Source: Alisma plantago-aquatica (lineage: Eukaryota; Streptophyta; Magnoliopsida; Alismatales; Alismataceae). Taken from it: a stretch of DNA of 64,000 nucleotides. Below, in pieces: positions 36,983 to 49,600 of the stretch. Made by a program: the position numbers and the translations under genes. The notes under the pieces are model-generated. The model was not told the DNA's origin, made no database searches, and saw only the letters and a program-made list of their open reading frames with translations. Every line of letters starts with the position of its first letter. The stretch's first letter is position 1. The stretch is from positions 962,702,281-962,766,280 of the forward strand of contig OY856412.1 in the NCBI GenBank assembly GCA_963693085.1. Direction: 5' to 3'.

Positions 36983-39900
36983 ATGACTTTTTTCATGGAG
37001 AATGTTTGTGGTTCTGGGAAGCCACGAAAGAAAAAAGATGTGAGAGAAGCAATTAAGAAGGTACAAGAATCAATGGCGATTCTAGTTGAGACAAAGATAA
37101 AACAATCTATGAAGGAATCTATGAAGAAGCTATTCCCTAATAGCTGGGAATTCTACTGTAATCATCAATATGATGATAACGGCCGAATTGTGTTAGGCTG
37201 GGATCCGAGATCCTGGGATCTTACTGTTATTGATGAAGACGATCAACAAATCACTGCTAAAGCTTGCAATAAAGGAGATCTCTGCATCGTTGTCACGTCA
37301 ATCTATGTGAGAAATCTTATGCAGCAACACACTGAACTATGGAGTAAGCTTACTGACATCTCCAACCAAATCCATGAACCTTGGATCATGATTGGAGATT
37401 TTAATAATATCCAGAAATGAGAAGAAAAGGAAGGGGGAAGGGATGTTCTTACTCAAGTATTGAGCACCTTCAACTGTGCCATTGACAATGCTGGACTCAT
37501 TGAACCACCTACGGTTGGTGGTGAAATTTTCACATGGAGAAACAAATTGGCTAAGTCCAAGTGTATCTCCTGTAAACTAGACAGAGCTCTGGTAAATGAA
37601 GAATGGTTGACAAAATTACCTGGTTCAAAGGCTAAACTTCTAACATCCAAGTTCTCTGATCACTCTGCAATCAATGTAAGTCTTAGAGAGATCTGAAGGA
37701 AGTCTAGACCCTTTCAATTCTTAAATTATTGGCAAAATTGGACTAGCTTCAATGAGCTTATTCAGGAAGTTTGGAACAAGAAGGTGGATGGAAACCCACT
37801 TTTTAGTTTTAACCAAAAACTAAAGAATCTTAAGAAGGAGCTTAAAATATGGGCAAGGAAGCATGTGAATCTACAGAACCTTCTCCAAAAAGAACACTCT
37901 GAGATGGATGACATTGCCATTGCTTTGAGGAAGACTCCGTTGGACGAAGAACTGATTGAAGCTGAAAAGTGTACATATGATCGCATCAAAACTTGATAAA
38001 GATGAGGAATTGTACTTCTGGCAACATAGTAGAATGGACTGGATTTCCAATGGAGATCGGAACACCCGTCTCTACTAGTCAACAGTCAAGAGGAGGGATG
38101 CACTTCACACAATTGTAGAGATATACAACAGTGATGGAGTCTTTCTCACAGATGAAGAAGCTATTGCAGAAGAAACTACTAATTTCTTTAAACAACTTTA
38201 TAACCAGGAACAATGCTCTGTGGATTTTGACAATTCTAGATGGTCTAAGTTGGTCACTGATGAAGATAATGACATGCTTTGCAAGATTCCGGATATAGAT
38301 GAACTTAAACAGGATGTCTGGTCCATTGGCGCATCCAAAAGCCCTGGACCAGATGGTTTTAATGGCTTTTTCTATCGTCAGAATTGGACAACTATTAAAG
38401 ATGATCTTTTATAGGCTGTGCAATGGTTCTATAACGGTGGAAACATGGTTAGGCAGATTAACCATGTGTTTCTTGCTCTAATTCCGAAGAAGGAAATCAT
38501 TTCATCACCTGCAGATTTCAGGCCAATAGCCTGTTGTTCTATGCTTTACAAGATAATCATGAAGATTATTACAATATGTTTGTCTTCTATCATGCCTAAG
38601 CTAATTTCCCCCAACTAGGGGGCTTTTATCAAAGGGAGAAGCATCCATGATTGTGCTTTGTTAGCGGCTGAATTTACCCTTAACTATAATGTAGCGAGGA
38701 GTTCTCCTTCTGCATGTGTTAAATTAGATATTACAAAAGCTTATGACTCCATTCAATGGTCCTACCTATTGAAATGCTTGGAGGTGCTAGGGTTTAGTAC
38801 AGAGTGGATAAAAATGATGCATCAATGTGTTTCGACTCCGTCTTTCTCTGTGCTTATCAATGGTGCTTCTGAAGGGTTCTTTAAAAATGCAAATGGGTTA
38901 CATCAGGGAGACCCACTATCTCCTCTGCTGTTCACCATTGCCATGGAAGGGCTCACTAAGAAAATTGACAATGTTGTCAGCTTGAAGACGATCCGTACAT
39001 ACACAATTAGGAATACCCCTGTGATGTCTCATCTTCTTTTCGTAGATGATGTTCTGATCTTCTGTGAAGCTAGGAACAGAAGTCTTGTGAATCTGAAATC
39101 TATTCTTGAGGATTTCGGCAATGAATCAGGCATGAAACTTAACACCATCAAGTCTAGTATCTTCTTCTCAAAGTTTGTAGATGAAAAGAAAGTACTTGCT
39201 GAGCTTTTGGGCGTTCAACTGGGCACTCTTCCCACCTCTTATCTGGGGTTCCCATTAGCAGGTGGTAATCTCAGATGACGTCACTTCAATCCTTGCCTTG
39301 ATAGACTCAAGGATATAATCACGAAATGGCCAGGAACCATGCTCTCGTTCTCGGTCAGACTTGTGTTCATTCAAAGTTGCGCTATGGGGCTTATCCAATA
39401 TTGGATGGCTCAAGGAGAGGTTACCAAATCTACAATGCGTAGAATGGAGATTCTGATGGGTGACTTCCTTTGGGGGTTCATCCATCCATCCGGCTTCATG
39501 GGAAAGGATTGCATTTCCTGAAGATGAGGGAGGTCTGGGATTTAAGAAGTTGGAAAACCTAGCTGACTTCCATACAATGAAAAGAACAAAGATCCTTCTG
39601 CAAGGTGAATCAGTGTGGGAAAAATGGATGATTACAAGATATGATTTGAATGACTTCAATCAACCAAACTACAGATGGGGTTTCTCTACCCATTGGTGGA
39701 GAATCACTGAACGTTGACCTATGTTCCTGAATACATCAAATGATAACATGTGGGACATTTGTAGACAGAAGCAAGAGGAGGACAAGGCAGCTAAAAATCT
39801 TTGGAACTGTAAATACAATATGAGATGGAGCTTTACAACTTTCAGAGCCCACAAGAACCTACTTCCTACGACAGAAAAGGTTCTAAAATGGAATCTAAAT

Positions 39901-40263
39901 GCGGATGGTAAGTGCTGTCTTTGCAATACAGACTTGGAAACTGCTATTCATCTTACATCAGGATGTAAATGGTGGCAATACCTCTGGGGAAGAGCTGCGT
40001 TGAAGTGTGGAAGCATGCAAGAATGCCTTCTGAACCTACACAACATCAGAAATGAAGACAAGGTGATCATCCTATGGGCGGTTACACTTTGTATCCATGT
40101 TATCTGGATCGAAAGGAACTCTAGGAAACATGGAGGAAAACCTAAAGATGAGCTAGATGTGTTTAGTAGGATTGAGAAAGAACTTCAGATGCATTATAAA
40201 ACGTATAAGTTGAATAATGTATCTCAGCTCTTGATTCGAAACTGGTCTTTTTGTAAGTACTAA
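36983..40263 (+). pseudogene. LINE F ORF2 (endonuclease-RT-zf-RVT)
   Basis: Endonuclease: LVETKIKQ, IMIGDFNNIQ (37387), GGEIFTWRNK, KLDRALVNEEWL, SDHSAINVSL. RT: PGPDGFNGFFYR (38343), ADFRPIACCSMLYK, KLDITKAYDSIQW, Gln CAA at 38823-38825 (a stop in six other copies), GLHQGDPLSPLLF, an LFVDD box (about 39037), YLGFPLAGGNL. zf-RVT: CCLCNTDLETAIHLTSGC (39913-39966). It ends TAA at 40263. Stops: TGA 37418, TGA 37694, TAG 38412, TAG 38616, TGA 39276, TGA 39715. Frameshifts occur near 38000 and 39490. Most stops fit CGA-to-TGA or CAG-to-TAG changes. Confidence 0.85.
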
Positions 40264-40322
40264 AAGTACTAGTCTCTCATAATCTTTGTAAGGGTCTAAC
40301 CTAGACCTTTTTCTTTTGTAAT

Positions 40323-40366
40323 CTACACGTATGTGTGTAGTTTGTAATTCTGTCCCTCTTTGAGGG
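40323..40366 (+). other. LINE F 3' UTR hairpin pair
   Basis: First stem CTACAC/GTGTAG (40323-40340), second CCCTC-TTT-GAGGG (40354-40366). They precede GTCGGGAATATATTTACC and the tail, the same layout as the other subfamilies with different bases. Confidence 0.5.
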
Positions 40367-40396
40367 TCGGGAATATATTTACCAAATATTTCTGAT

Positions 40397-40437
40397 ACAT
40401 ACATACATACATACATACATACATACATACATACACA
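40397..40437 (+). repeat. (CATA)n tail of LINE F
   Basis: About 9 CATA units, then CACATA. The 5' UTR of LINE G begins at its edge. Confidence 0.9.
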
Positions 40438-40507
40438 TATGCGCGCCCTCTCCTTCTCTTAGGGATCCCGACGACTGCCTGGGCGATCCTGAGGGGGACC
40501 GGCGGCC

Positions 40508-41649
40508 ATGGCGGCGGCTGCTGCCTCCACCTCCACCAATCCCACCACCAACCTATCCACACCCACAGCCACCCCACCATCACCACCACCAAACAACCAA
40601 AACCTAGACACAACGAAGGAGAGCGACGCTGGAAAGGAAAAGAAAAGATCTTGGAAAAAGATCGTGAAGCGAACTCCGGCGCAGGAGAAGGAGTGTGTGG
40701 GACTGAAATTCCCTAAACCTACAAAGAAGGATGGCAAAGTGATGGTAGATCTTGACGCGGCGGAATACAGGCGTATGAAGGACGTCTGATCTACGTCATG
40801 GGCAAACGTCCGCTCTACCCACATCTCCTGGCATGGATCAGGCGAGTATGGAAACCGAGAGGCGATTTCGATGTGATCTCGAAGGAGAAGGGATTCTTTG
40901 TAATACGGTTCTCCAATGCTGCAGACAAGAAGGCATGCCTCAACAGTGGTCCGAAATGGTTTGATAGCCATCTGGTGGTAACAAAGCACTATGCATATGG
41001 TGATACCTTGGAGAAGACAGATGTATCATCGGTCCCTATCTGGATCCACATCCCCTCTAATGGCAAGATGTGGACGGAGAAGGCTGCTGGTACGGTGGCT
41101 TCAGGCGTAGGCAAGGTGCTGCACGTGGAGACGAGGGCGACTGAAACGGAAGGAACCGATGAAGCCAGAGTCCTAGTCGAGATAGAGGCGGAGGAGACCA
41201 ACCCTAATAAGGTGTGGGTCAATGTTCCGGGCAAGGAAGAAATCCCCTTCAGTATTAAATATGAGTTCGTACCCAAGAAATGCACAACTTGTTGTGTCTT
41301 TGGTCATGCTGATGAAGAATGTCCATTGATGAAGGATACCGAACCTGCAAAGGGGGATGAGGAAGGTTTTCAAGTTCCAAAGAAGACTTGGAAAGCGAAA
41401 CCGAGAAGCAATACTGAACCTGCAGGGAAAGCAAGCACATCTAACGACAAGGAAGAAGGTGAAGTGGATGCCAATTCGTTTGGTGCCCTGAGTGAGACGG
41501 AGGAAGACATTGACAAAATCCTAGAGGAAGAGAAGAACCCTGACTCAGCACAGAAGAATACAAGACAGGAAAAGGGGAAGGAAAAAGAAAAGACCTCGTC
41601 GGAGGGGAAGGAGAAGGCGCCGGGTAGGCGCACCAGGAACAAACGTTAA
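40508..41649 (+). pseudogene. LINE G ORF1 (DUF4283-like plus CCHC knuckle)
   Basis: ATG at 40508 in a good context (GCCATGG). The N-terminus is Ala/Thr/Pro-rich, followed by a basic stretch and MVDLDAAEYRRMKDV. A frameshift near 40787 separates it from the rest (40798-41649). Then YVMGKRPLYPHLLAWIRRVW, KWFDSHLVVTKHYAYGD, VLHVETRATETEGTDEARVL, and the knuckle CTTCCVFGHADEEC (C-x2-C-x4-H-x4-C, 41281-41322). A charged Glu/Lys tail ends RRTRNKR-stop. Only 6 nt separate it from the ORF2 ATG, which suggests reinitiation after termination. Confidence 0.85.
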
Positions 41650-41655
41650 GTATCC

Positions 41656-44600
41656 ATGTCCATACTCACGTGGAATGTCAAGGGTATCTGCGTCCCGAAC
41701 AAGAGGCGTGAGGTGAGGAACTGGATCAAATCCAGTGGTGTTTCAATGGCGGCTATCCTGGAAACGAAGATAAAGTGTGTGAACATTAGGTGTGCTTCTT
41801 CTATTTTCCCGAATGGTTGGAAGCATATTACTAATCATGAATCTGTTGAGCTGGGAAGAATCTGTTTAGGTTGGAACCCAAACGCTTGGGAGGTGGAGAC
41901 GGAGGTTAATGACGATCAAGTCATCTCGGCTCTCTGTACTAATAAGGGTGGTTTGAAGTTCTTCTTCTCGGCTGTATACGTGTTTAACCTACATTCGCAG
42001 AGGCAGTTCCTGTGGAAGGAATTGATGGCACAAGCAGGTTGGATCGAACTCCCATGGATGATCATGGGGGATTTTAACAATGTTAGATTGCAAGAGGAGA
42101 AGCGGGGGGGTAGGCTGGTCCCCGAAGCTGTGATGAAATCCTTTAATCAACTGATTAATGAAGCTGAGTTATGCGAACTACCTATGCAAGGGGAGGACAT
42201 TTTTACTTGGAACAATGAAGGCAAGCCAGGTAAAAGGATCGCATCAAAGTTGGATCGTGCTCTAGTCAATACTAAATGGCTAGAGATTTTTGGAAACACC
42301 TGCATTAGAGCCATGTCTGCTGATATAAGTGACCATGCCCCCTACTAATGCAAATAAGGGAGAAATCGAATAGCAACAGACCTTTTTGCTTCATTAATTT
42401 CTGGACAAAGTGGACGGGTTACAAGGAGCTGGTGAGGCAGAGTTGGGCGGAACCTGTGGAAGGGAATCCAATTTACATCTTCACCAACAAACTTAAACGT
42501 CTGAAAGGAGCTATCAAGAGATGGTCCAAGGAACATGTTAATATCCCCATATTGATTGAAGCTAGCAAGAGAGAGTTGAAGGAGGTCAGGTATCAGCTGC
42601 TAAGTGACCCACTAAACGCAAAATTTATTGATACTGAGCTAGAGCTCAAACGCACACTCAAAGATCTGAAAAAGGCAGAAGAAAGCTTCATGTGGCAGAG
42701 GAGTAGGCAGAAATGGATCCAGGACGGAGATCGAAATACCAAAATATATCATAATGTTGTCAAGCACAGAGAGGCTCTCAACACTATCGCAGAATTGATT
42801 GATGAAGAAGGAAAGACCCTCAATAGTCAAGAGGACTTGGGTAGGGAAGCGACTCAGTTCTATGAGAAGCTTTATAACAAAGGCTACGAGGAAGCTGTGA
42901 ATATGGAGGGGGAGGATATCCATTGGAGGTATAAGCTCACTACAACTCATAATAATATTCTTTGCAGGCAAACCAATGAAGAAGAAGTGAAGAAAGCTCT
43001 ATGGAGTATCGGTACTGACAAATCGCTAGGTCCGGATGGATTCAATTCACATTTCTATAGGGAATCATGGGAGGTAATCAAAGACGATCTCTGTAATTTT
43101 GTTACATGGTTCATGGAGGGGGGGTGCATGCTCCGACAGGTCAACCATGTCTTCTTAGTGTTGATACCGAAGAAGAAAACAACTTCATCTCTAGCTGATT
43201 TCCGACCAATAGCATGTTGTAATGTCCAATACAAAGTGATAGCTAAGCTATTGGCAGAGAGGTTGAAGATGGTCCTTCCTTTGATAGTCTCAGATAATCA
43301 AGGGGCATTTATTTCTAATAGGAGCATCAGCGATTGCGCATTGCTTGCAGGGGAATTCCTCTTGGATTTTAATGTGATGAGGGGACACAAGAAGGCATGC
43401 TTGAAGTTGGATGTCTCGAAGGCATATGACAGTGTCAATTGGAGCTCGCTGTGGTGGATCATGTCTGAAATGGGGTTCCAGGGAAGATGGATCAACTTGA
43501 TGAAGTAATGCGTCACCACAACAAGTTTTTCGGTCTTGGTAAATGGTTCCCCATGTGGCATTTTTAAAGGGGGCAATGGACTGAGACAGGGAGACCCCCT
43601 CTCTCCGCTTCTTTTCACCATTGTTATGGAGTACTTCACCAGGTTAATGGAAAGAAAGGAAAGAATGAAGAAGATAGATACGTACACAGTGCATGGTACC
43701 AAAGTTCTTAGTCAGCTCATCTTCGCCGACGATGTCCTGGTCTTTATGCAAGCAAAGGAAGCATACATGGTCCAGCTGAAGGAGCTTCTGGGAAATTTTG
43801 GGGAGGACACTGGTTTGAAGACAAATCTACAGAAGACTCATCTATTTTTGTCAAAGAACTGTGGCACGAACGCAGCAGCAATAGAGGAGGCAATGGGCAT
43901 CACTGTCAGCGAATTGCCCACCAAATACCTTGGATTCCCGTTGGCAGGGGGCAATCTGAGAGTTGCAGACTTCACGGAATGCTCGGACAGGCTAGATGAG
44001 TTGATAAGCAGGTGGCCCATATCAAGAACGTCCATGGCAGGAAGGATTACCTTAACAAAAGCAGCGATTGAAGGTTTACTGATCTTTTGGGTACAGCAGG
44101 GCGAAATACCGGGAGCGGTCTTAGACAGAATGGAAAACACTATCTCAAACTTTGTCTGGGCAAACAAAGTCCATCCAATGAGGTACAGCAGACTGGTGAG
44201 GTCGAAGGAAGAAGGAGGAGTTGGATTGAAATCCCCGAGATCCATTGCGAATTGGGGTACAGTAAGGCGGGTGTTCAAATACCTGATGGATGACTCTCTA
44301 TGGGCAAAATGGATGAGGACTCGATATCCAAAAGGTTTGGACTTCAAACCAAGGACCAGAGAGGGTTACTCGAGGGTCATTAACAGGATGATAGAGGTTT
44401 TGCAGGATATCAAGAACATAGATGATGAAAGAAGGTCCTGGACCTTGAAGGAGAAAAGGGAAAGATTATGGGAGCTTGTTCGTTTGAAGGACAACCAACA
44501 TATATCGAGACTTGTTTGGTTTGATCATGGAATTCCAAAGTGGGACATGTGCGTGTATAGGGCAGTACATAACTCACTTGCTACCTTAGACAAGGTCGCA

Positions 44601-44933
44601 AAGTGGTATCCAGGAATGGATGATACCTGCATGCTATGTGATGAGGAAACGGAAATGAGGGAGCACATATTTGAATCTTGTAAGTATACTGAAGAGGTAT
44701 GGAGGAAGGTGTGGCAACAGAGAGAGCTCAGGATGAAGCAGCTAAGCACTGTGGAGAGGATGATCGCAACTAAAGAATGGATTGAGAAGCTGGTCCTATC
44801 GGCCTTTTACTTCCATATCTGGAAGGAGAGGAACAGCAGGAAGCACATGGCGAAGAAGAGAGACGTGGAAAGCCTAGCAAACAAAATCAGCAAAGTTCTA
44901 TACAATAGTATCAAATGTATAGATAGAAAGTAA
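41656..44933 (+). pseudogene. LINE G ORF2 (endonuclease-RT-zf-RVT), nearly intact
   Basis: About 1090 codons. Endonuclease (41656-42350): LTWNVKGIC, ILETKIK, IMGDFNNVRLQEEKRGG, FTWNNEGKPGKRIASKLDRALV, SDHAP; one frameshift near 42346. Linker 42350-43000. RT: GPDGFNSHFYRESW, LADFRPIACCNVQYKVIAK, KLDVSKAYDSVNW, TAA at 43506-43508 where Gln is expected, GLRQGDPLSPLLF, an intact LIFADDVLVF box (43720), KYLGFPLAGGNLRV. C-terminus: zf-RVT CMLCDEETEMREHIFESC (44629-44682) and WKERNSRKH. No RNase H. All catalytic motifs survive; the single stop and single frameshift are the only visible lesions. Confidence 0.9.
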
Positions 44934-44963
44934 CAAATTTCTTTGTTTTTAAAGTGGTGTAAT

Positions 44964-45015
44964 GTAGTGGTAAGGACTACATTGTATTTTGTCCCAAGGG
45001 CTATTTGCTTGAGGG
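44964..45015 (+). other. LINE G 3' UTR hairpin pair
   Basis: GTAGT/ACTAC (44964-44980), then CCCAAG paired with CTTGaGGG (44993-45015, one bulged A). TTCGGAATACAATTTACC and the tail follow. Confidence 0.45.
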
Positions 45016-45045
45016 TTTCGGAATACAATTTACCTAATTCCGATA

Positions 45046-45153
45046 CATACATACATACATACATACATACATACATACATACATACATACATACATACAT
45101 ACATACATACATACATACATACATACATACATACATACATACATACATGCATA
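45046..45153 (+). repeat. (CATA)n tail of LINE G
   Basis: About 26 CATA units. LINE H begins near 45154. Confidence 0.95.
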
Positions 45154-45224
45154 TATACATAGCGACCGTCCTCTAGGGTTGGCTCCCGGCGATCGAGAAG
45201 CGATTCTCGCCGGCAACTCTGGGC

Positions 45225-46625
45225 ATGGTGCCCACATCACCAGCCACTCTGGATGATGGCATCCACTCCCGCACGACACCACCACCACAACCCTCCCGCA
45301 ACCCTCCACCACCAACCCTCCGCAGCTCATAGGTCGCTAAACCTAGCGCCCGTGCGAAGCGAAACAAAGGGGGCGGCACCCAACTGCACGTGATTGGTGA
45401 AGGCTCAGGAGGTTCGATTCGAACCCCATTAGCATGGAATCAAGTCCTTAAGCAGCCAAAGCCAGGGTCGAAGGAGACCATGGTTTTTCTGCCGCCAAGG
45501 GAGGAAGAGGGTGATATTCACCTCGACCTCGACATAGAGGAATTCGAAAGACTCCACAACATATGGGAGTTTATAGTGATGATCTACACACTGGGATGGA
45601 GACCTTTCTATCCACATCTACAAGCATGGATCAAACGAACATGGGAACCCAAAGGTTCCTTTAAGTTACTATCACGAGAGAATGAAATCTTTCTAGTCCG
45701 ATTCTCAACAAAGGCTGATAAGGAGGCGGCTCTTGCTATGGGGATGAGGTGGTTTGACCACCAATTGGTGATTGTGAAGCATTACATGCACGGTGATGAG
45801 TTGAGGAAGGAGGTCTTCAACACCATACTGACCTGGATCACGATCAACTCCTTCGGAGGGTTGTGGACAAGAAGAGTAGCAGGGACAATCGCTGCTGGAG
45901 CAGGTTGAGTCTTGCACATAGACAAAAGATCGCTGGAAGGAGAACACACTCGAGTGCTCATAAAGTTGAAGGTTGAAGGACCTAAACCTACCAAGGTTTG
46001 GCTCAATGTCAAGGGATGTGAACCCATCCCAGTCTCAGTGGCCTACGACCACATCCTAGCTAGCTGTGAACATTGCAAAGCTTTTGGGCATGATACATCG
46101 GGCTGCGGTCGAATAATGGAGGAAAAGAAGTAAGACTTGAAGGGGAAAAAGGTGTGGAAGGAGAAGAGACCTTCTACGGCTGGGAAAGCTTCACGAGATG
46201 ATGCAAGAAAGGAAGAACAGAAGGATGAGTTAGCTGTGAATGAAGACAATGTGAAACAGATGGATGATTCAGTTGAGAAGGAAGGCAATGCCGAGCAACA
46301 AAAACATAAGGTCCCTGAACAGGAAGCATGAGGAGAAAGTAGCCCTTTGAGAAGCAGTAGCAAATCTATGGAAAATGGATTGCAAGGTGACAGAGAAGAA
46401 GAAGGGGAATTCACATCCAGTTCTAGAAGGAGAGGAGTCAAGAAGACTGGGATACCGAGAACCCAGGGGGTAAGTACTATCCTAGATACCACTAACAGTT
46501 TTGAGGCGCTATCTGAATCAGATAATGAGGAGGACATTGTATCCAAACAACAAGAGCAAATAACAAAGGGCAAGAATGTCGAGAAAGGGCCTTTGAGGCA
46601 TACCAGGTCAAAAAAACACCTTTGA
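45225..46625 (+). pseudogene. LINE H ORF1 (DUF4283-like plus CCHC knuckle)
   Basis: ATG at 45225 (MVPTSPATLDDG; LINE E starts in a similar way). In-frame TAG at 45330-45332, then open through LHNIWEFIVMIYTLGWRPFY, RWFDHQLVIVKHYMHGD, a TGA at about 45906, VLHIDKRSLEGEHTRVLIKL and the knuckle CEHCKAFGHDTSGC (C-x2-C-x4-H-x4-C, 46069-46110), followed by a stop near 46131. The Lys/Glu-rich tail ends at TGA 46623-46625. The ORF2 ATG is one base later (TGA-T-ATG), as in LINE E. Confidence 0.8.
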
Positions 46626-46626
46626 T

Positions 46627-49600
46627 ATGTCCATGCTCTTGTGGAATATGAAAGGAGGGTGCGACAGGAACAAGAAGAAAGAAATCAGAGAATGGATCAC
46701 ATCTAACGGTCATTCAATGGTTACTTTAGTGGAGACATAGATAAAGGAACAAAACAAAAATAGTATTAAGTTTCTTTTTCCACAAGGTTGGGAGCACGTG
46801 TCTAATGTTGAATGTGCTGATGTTGCTCGTGTCTGTGTGGCTTGGAAGCCCAATGCTTGCCAGGTGTCTGTCGTTCAGATGTCGACCAATAGGTGACAGT
46901 GGACTGTGTCAATAATGGAGGTCTTCACATATGGTTGACAGTTGTGTATGGCCATAATGACGGGAAGGCTAGATAGGATCTGTGGGATGATATGGTTTCT
47001 ATTTCAAAGAAGGCTCAGTTACCATGGATGGCTATTGGTGACTTCAATACTGTATGGCTACAGGCAGAAAAAAGAGGCAGAAGACTAGCTATTAATGTCG
47101 AGGTGGATGCTTTAAACCGAGCCATTGATAAAGCCTGCTTGTTTGAACTACCTATGGTAGGAAGGGACATCTTCACCTGGAACAATGAAAGAGGACCACA
47201 TGACAGGATAGCTAGCAAGCTTGATAGGGCACTGGTAAATGATGAGTGGCTAAAAATTCTCCCAAATGTGCAGGTTAAAGCAGAAGGGTCTGACATTAGT
47301 GATCATGCACCTATATCAGTCCAGATAATAGAGAAAAAGCAGAAAAGAAGACTGTTTAGATTTCTAAACTACTGGGCAGACTGGAGAGGATTTGATGATA
47401 TTGTCAAACAAAGTTGGAGCACCCAGATGACGGGCAACCCCATGTATGTGTTTGCTATGAAATTAAAGAATACCAAAGCGACGCTGAAGAAATGGGCAAA
47501 AGAAGAGGTGAATATCCCAAATATGTTGAAAGACACAAAGAAGGATTGCAAAGAGCTTAGAGAAAAATTACTGACTGATCCCCTGAACCCAAATCTTATT
47601 GAGAAGGAAAGGGAAGTGAAGAGGATGCTTGAGGATCTGAAAAAGGCTGAGGAAAAATTCTATTGGCAAAGAAGTAAAGAGAAATGGATGGAGGATGGTG
47701 ATAGGAATACAAAGCTCTATCATGCGGAAGTTAGAAGAAGAGAGGCAGGTAATATTATTTCTGAACTTATAAATGCATAAGGACAAGTGATCAACAAGTA
47801 GGAGGACCTTGAGGAATAGGCTACTCAGTTCTACTCCTCTCTCTACAATAAAACCTTTCTAGAAGATATTGATGCTAATGAAGAGGTGGACTGGAAGTTC
47901 AAGATTAATAGCACTCACAATAACATCCTCACAAGAAAGTCAAATGAACAGGAGGTTAAGGATGCTCTTTGGAGCATTGGAAGCAACAAGTCCCCTGGAT
48001 CAGATGGATTTAATGCTTTCTTCTCAAAAGAACGTGGAATATCATTAAAGATGATTTACTTGCCTATGTTGTCTGGTTTATGGATGGAGGGAATATGGTA
48101 AGACAAGTTAATCATTCTTTTCTAGTTTTGATTCTGAAAAAGAAAGTTACTTCTTCTCTTGCGGACTTCTGGCCCATTGCTTGCTGTTCGGTCCAATACA
48201 AAATCATTGCAAAAATTCTGGCTGCCCGGCTGAAAATGGTCCTCCCCTACCTTATTTATGTCAACCAAGGGGCTTTTGTCACTGGTAGAAGTATTAGTGA
48301 TTGCACCTTATTAGTGAGTGAATTTCTTCTGGACTTTAATGTCATGAGTGGAAGTAGGAAAGCTTGCCTGAAACTGGATATCTCTAAAGCCTATGATAGT
48401 GTGAGATGGGAAAAATTATGGTGGATCATGGAGCAAATGGGATTTAATGAAAAAATGGATTGGCTGGATGAAATAATGTGTTGGGACTACTATCTATTCT
48501 GTCTTGGTCAATGGTACCTCTGCAGGCTTCTTTCACGGCAACAACAGTCTACGTCAAGGCGATCCTCTTTCGCTACTTCTGTTTGTAATGGTCATGGAGT
48601 ATTTCTCAAGGAAAATGCAACAAGTCGAAGAATGAAAGGAAATAAAGCCGTACACAGTCCATGGCACAAAGGTAATGACACACTTGATCTTTGCAGATGA
48701 TGTCCTGGTTTTTGTAGAAGCAAAAAAAAATGCATAGAGAACCTTAAAAGTCTTCTGGGAAAGTTTGGGCAGCAAACTTGGCTGTGTATCAATGCTAATA
48801 AAACACATATCTTCCTATCAAAAAATTGCCACCAAATGGAGGAAAGACTTGTTCATGATATGTGTGTGGAGAGAGGAGAATTTCCCACAAAATACCTGAG
48901 ATTTTCACTTGCCGGTGGCAATCTACAGGTAAAGGACTTTGCTGATTGGATAGACAAAGTAGAGGAAATGATTAGCAGATGGCCTACACAAAAAACATCC
49001 ATGGCGGGATGCAGGACTCTAAATAAAGCTTCTATTGAGGGCCTTCTTATCTTCTGGGTACAACAAGGAAAAATCCCTGTATCAGTTCTTGACATAATAG
49101 AGATGAAGATGGCTAATTTCTTATGGGGGAGTGGACATCATCCTATGAAATATTCTAGACTGGCCTTCCCCAGTGATGAAGGTGGGCTTGATTTGAAGAC
49201 CCCAAGAGATATAGTGAGATGGGGATCCATGAGACGGATTGTTGCTTATCATGAAGGTTTGTCTACATGGGGGAAATGGATGAGAGATAGATATCCAAGA
49301 GGACTGGATTTCATCCCAAAAACAAGAAGGCTACTCGAGATCCATCAACGTCATGAGAGAGATGTGGCTGCAAATCAAGCACTTGTTTGTGGTTAATGTC
49401 AATGGGAGATGGCAGCTCAAAGACAAGAAGATAAATATATGGGAGGTGTCCTGTATAAGGGGCACAAAGGATCCAGTTGGTGATCAACTCTGGATTGAAA
49501 GACATGTACCAAAATGGAGCATTTGCATCTATAAATTTCTGCACAACATCCTTGCTACCTTGGACAGAATCAGAGGTTGGAACTACGACATATCTACTGT

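Larger units (their letters stand above)
35694..40437 (+). mobile_element. LINE F, full length
   Basis: About 4.7 kb of body. This is a third subfamily, distinct from A/B/C/E/H/I and from D/G in protein and 3' UTR. It holds ORF1 35833-36923 and ORF2 36983-40263, a 3' UTR with two hairpins, and a tail at 40397-40437. Its left flank is the tRNA fragment rather than (CATA)n, so it founds the second stack. LINE G begins at its tail. Confidence 0.8.
40438..45153 (+). mobile_element. LINE G, full length, best preserved
   Basis: About 4.6 kb of body plus a 108-bp (CATA)n tail. The 5' UTR is 70 nt (40438-40507) and GC-rich, ORF1 runs 40508-41649, ORF2 41656-44933. Only two frameshifts and one stop break the whole coding region, so this is the youngest or most constrained copy and the best reference for the family. 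Confidence 0.9.
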
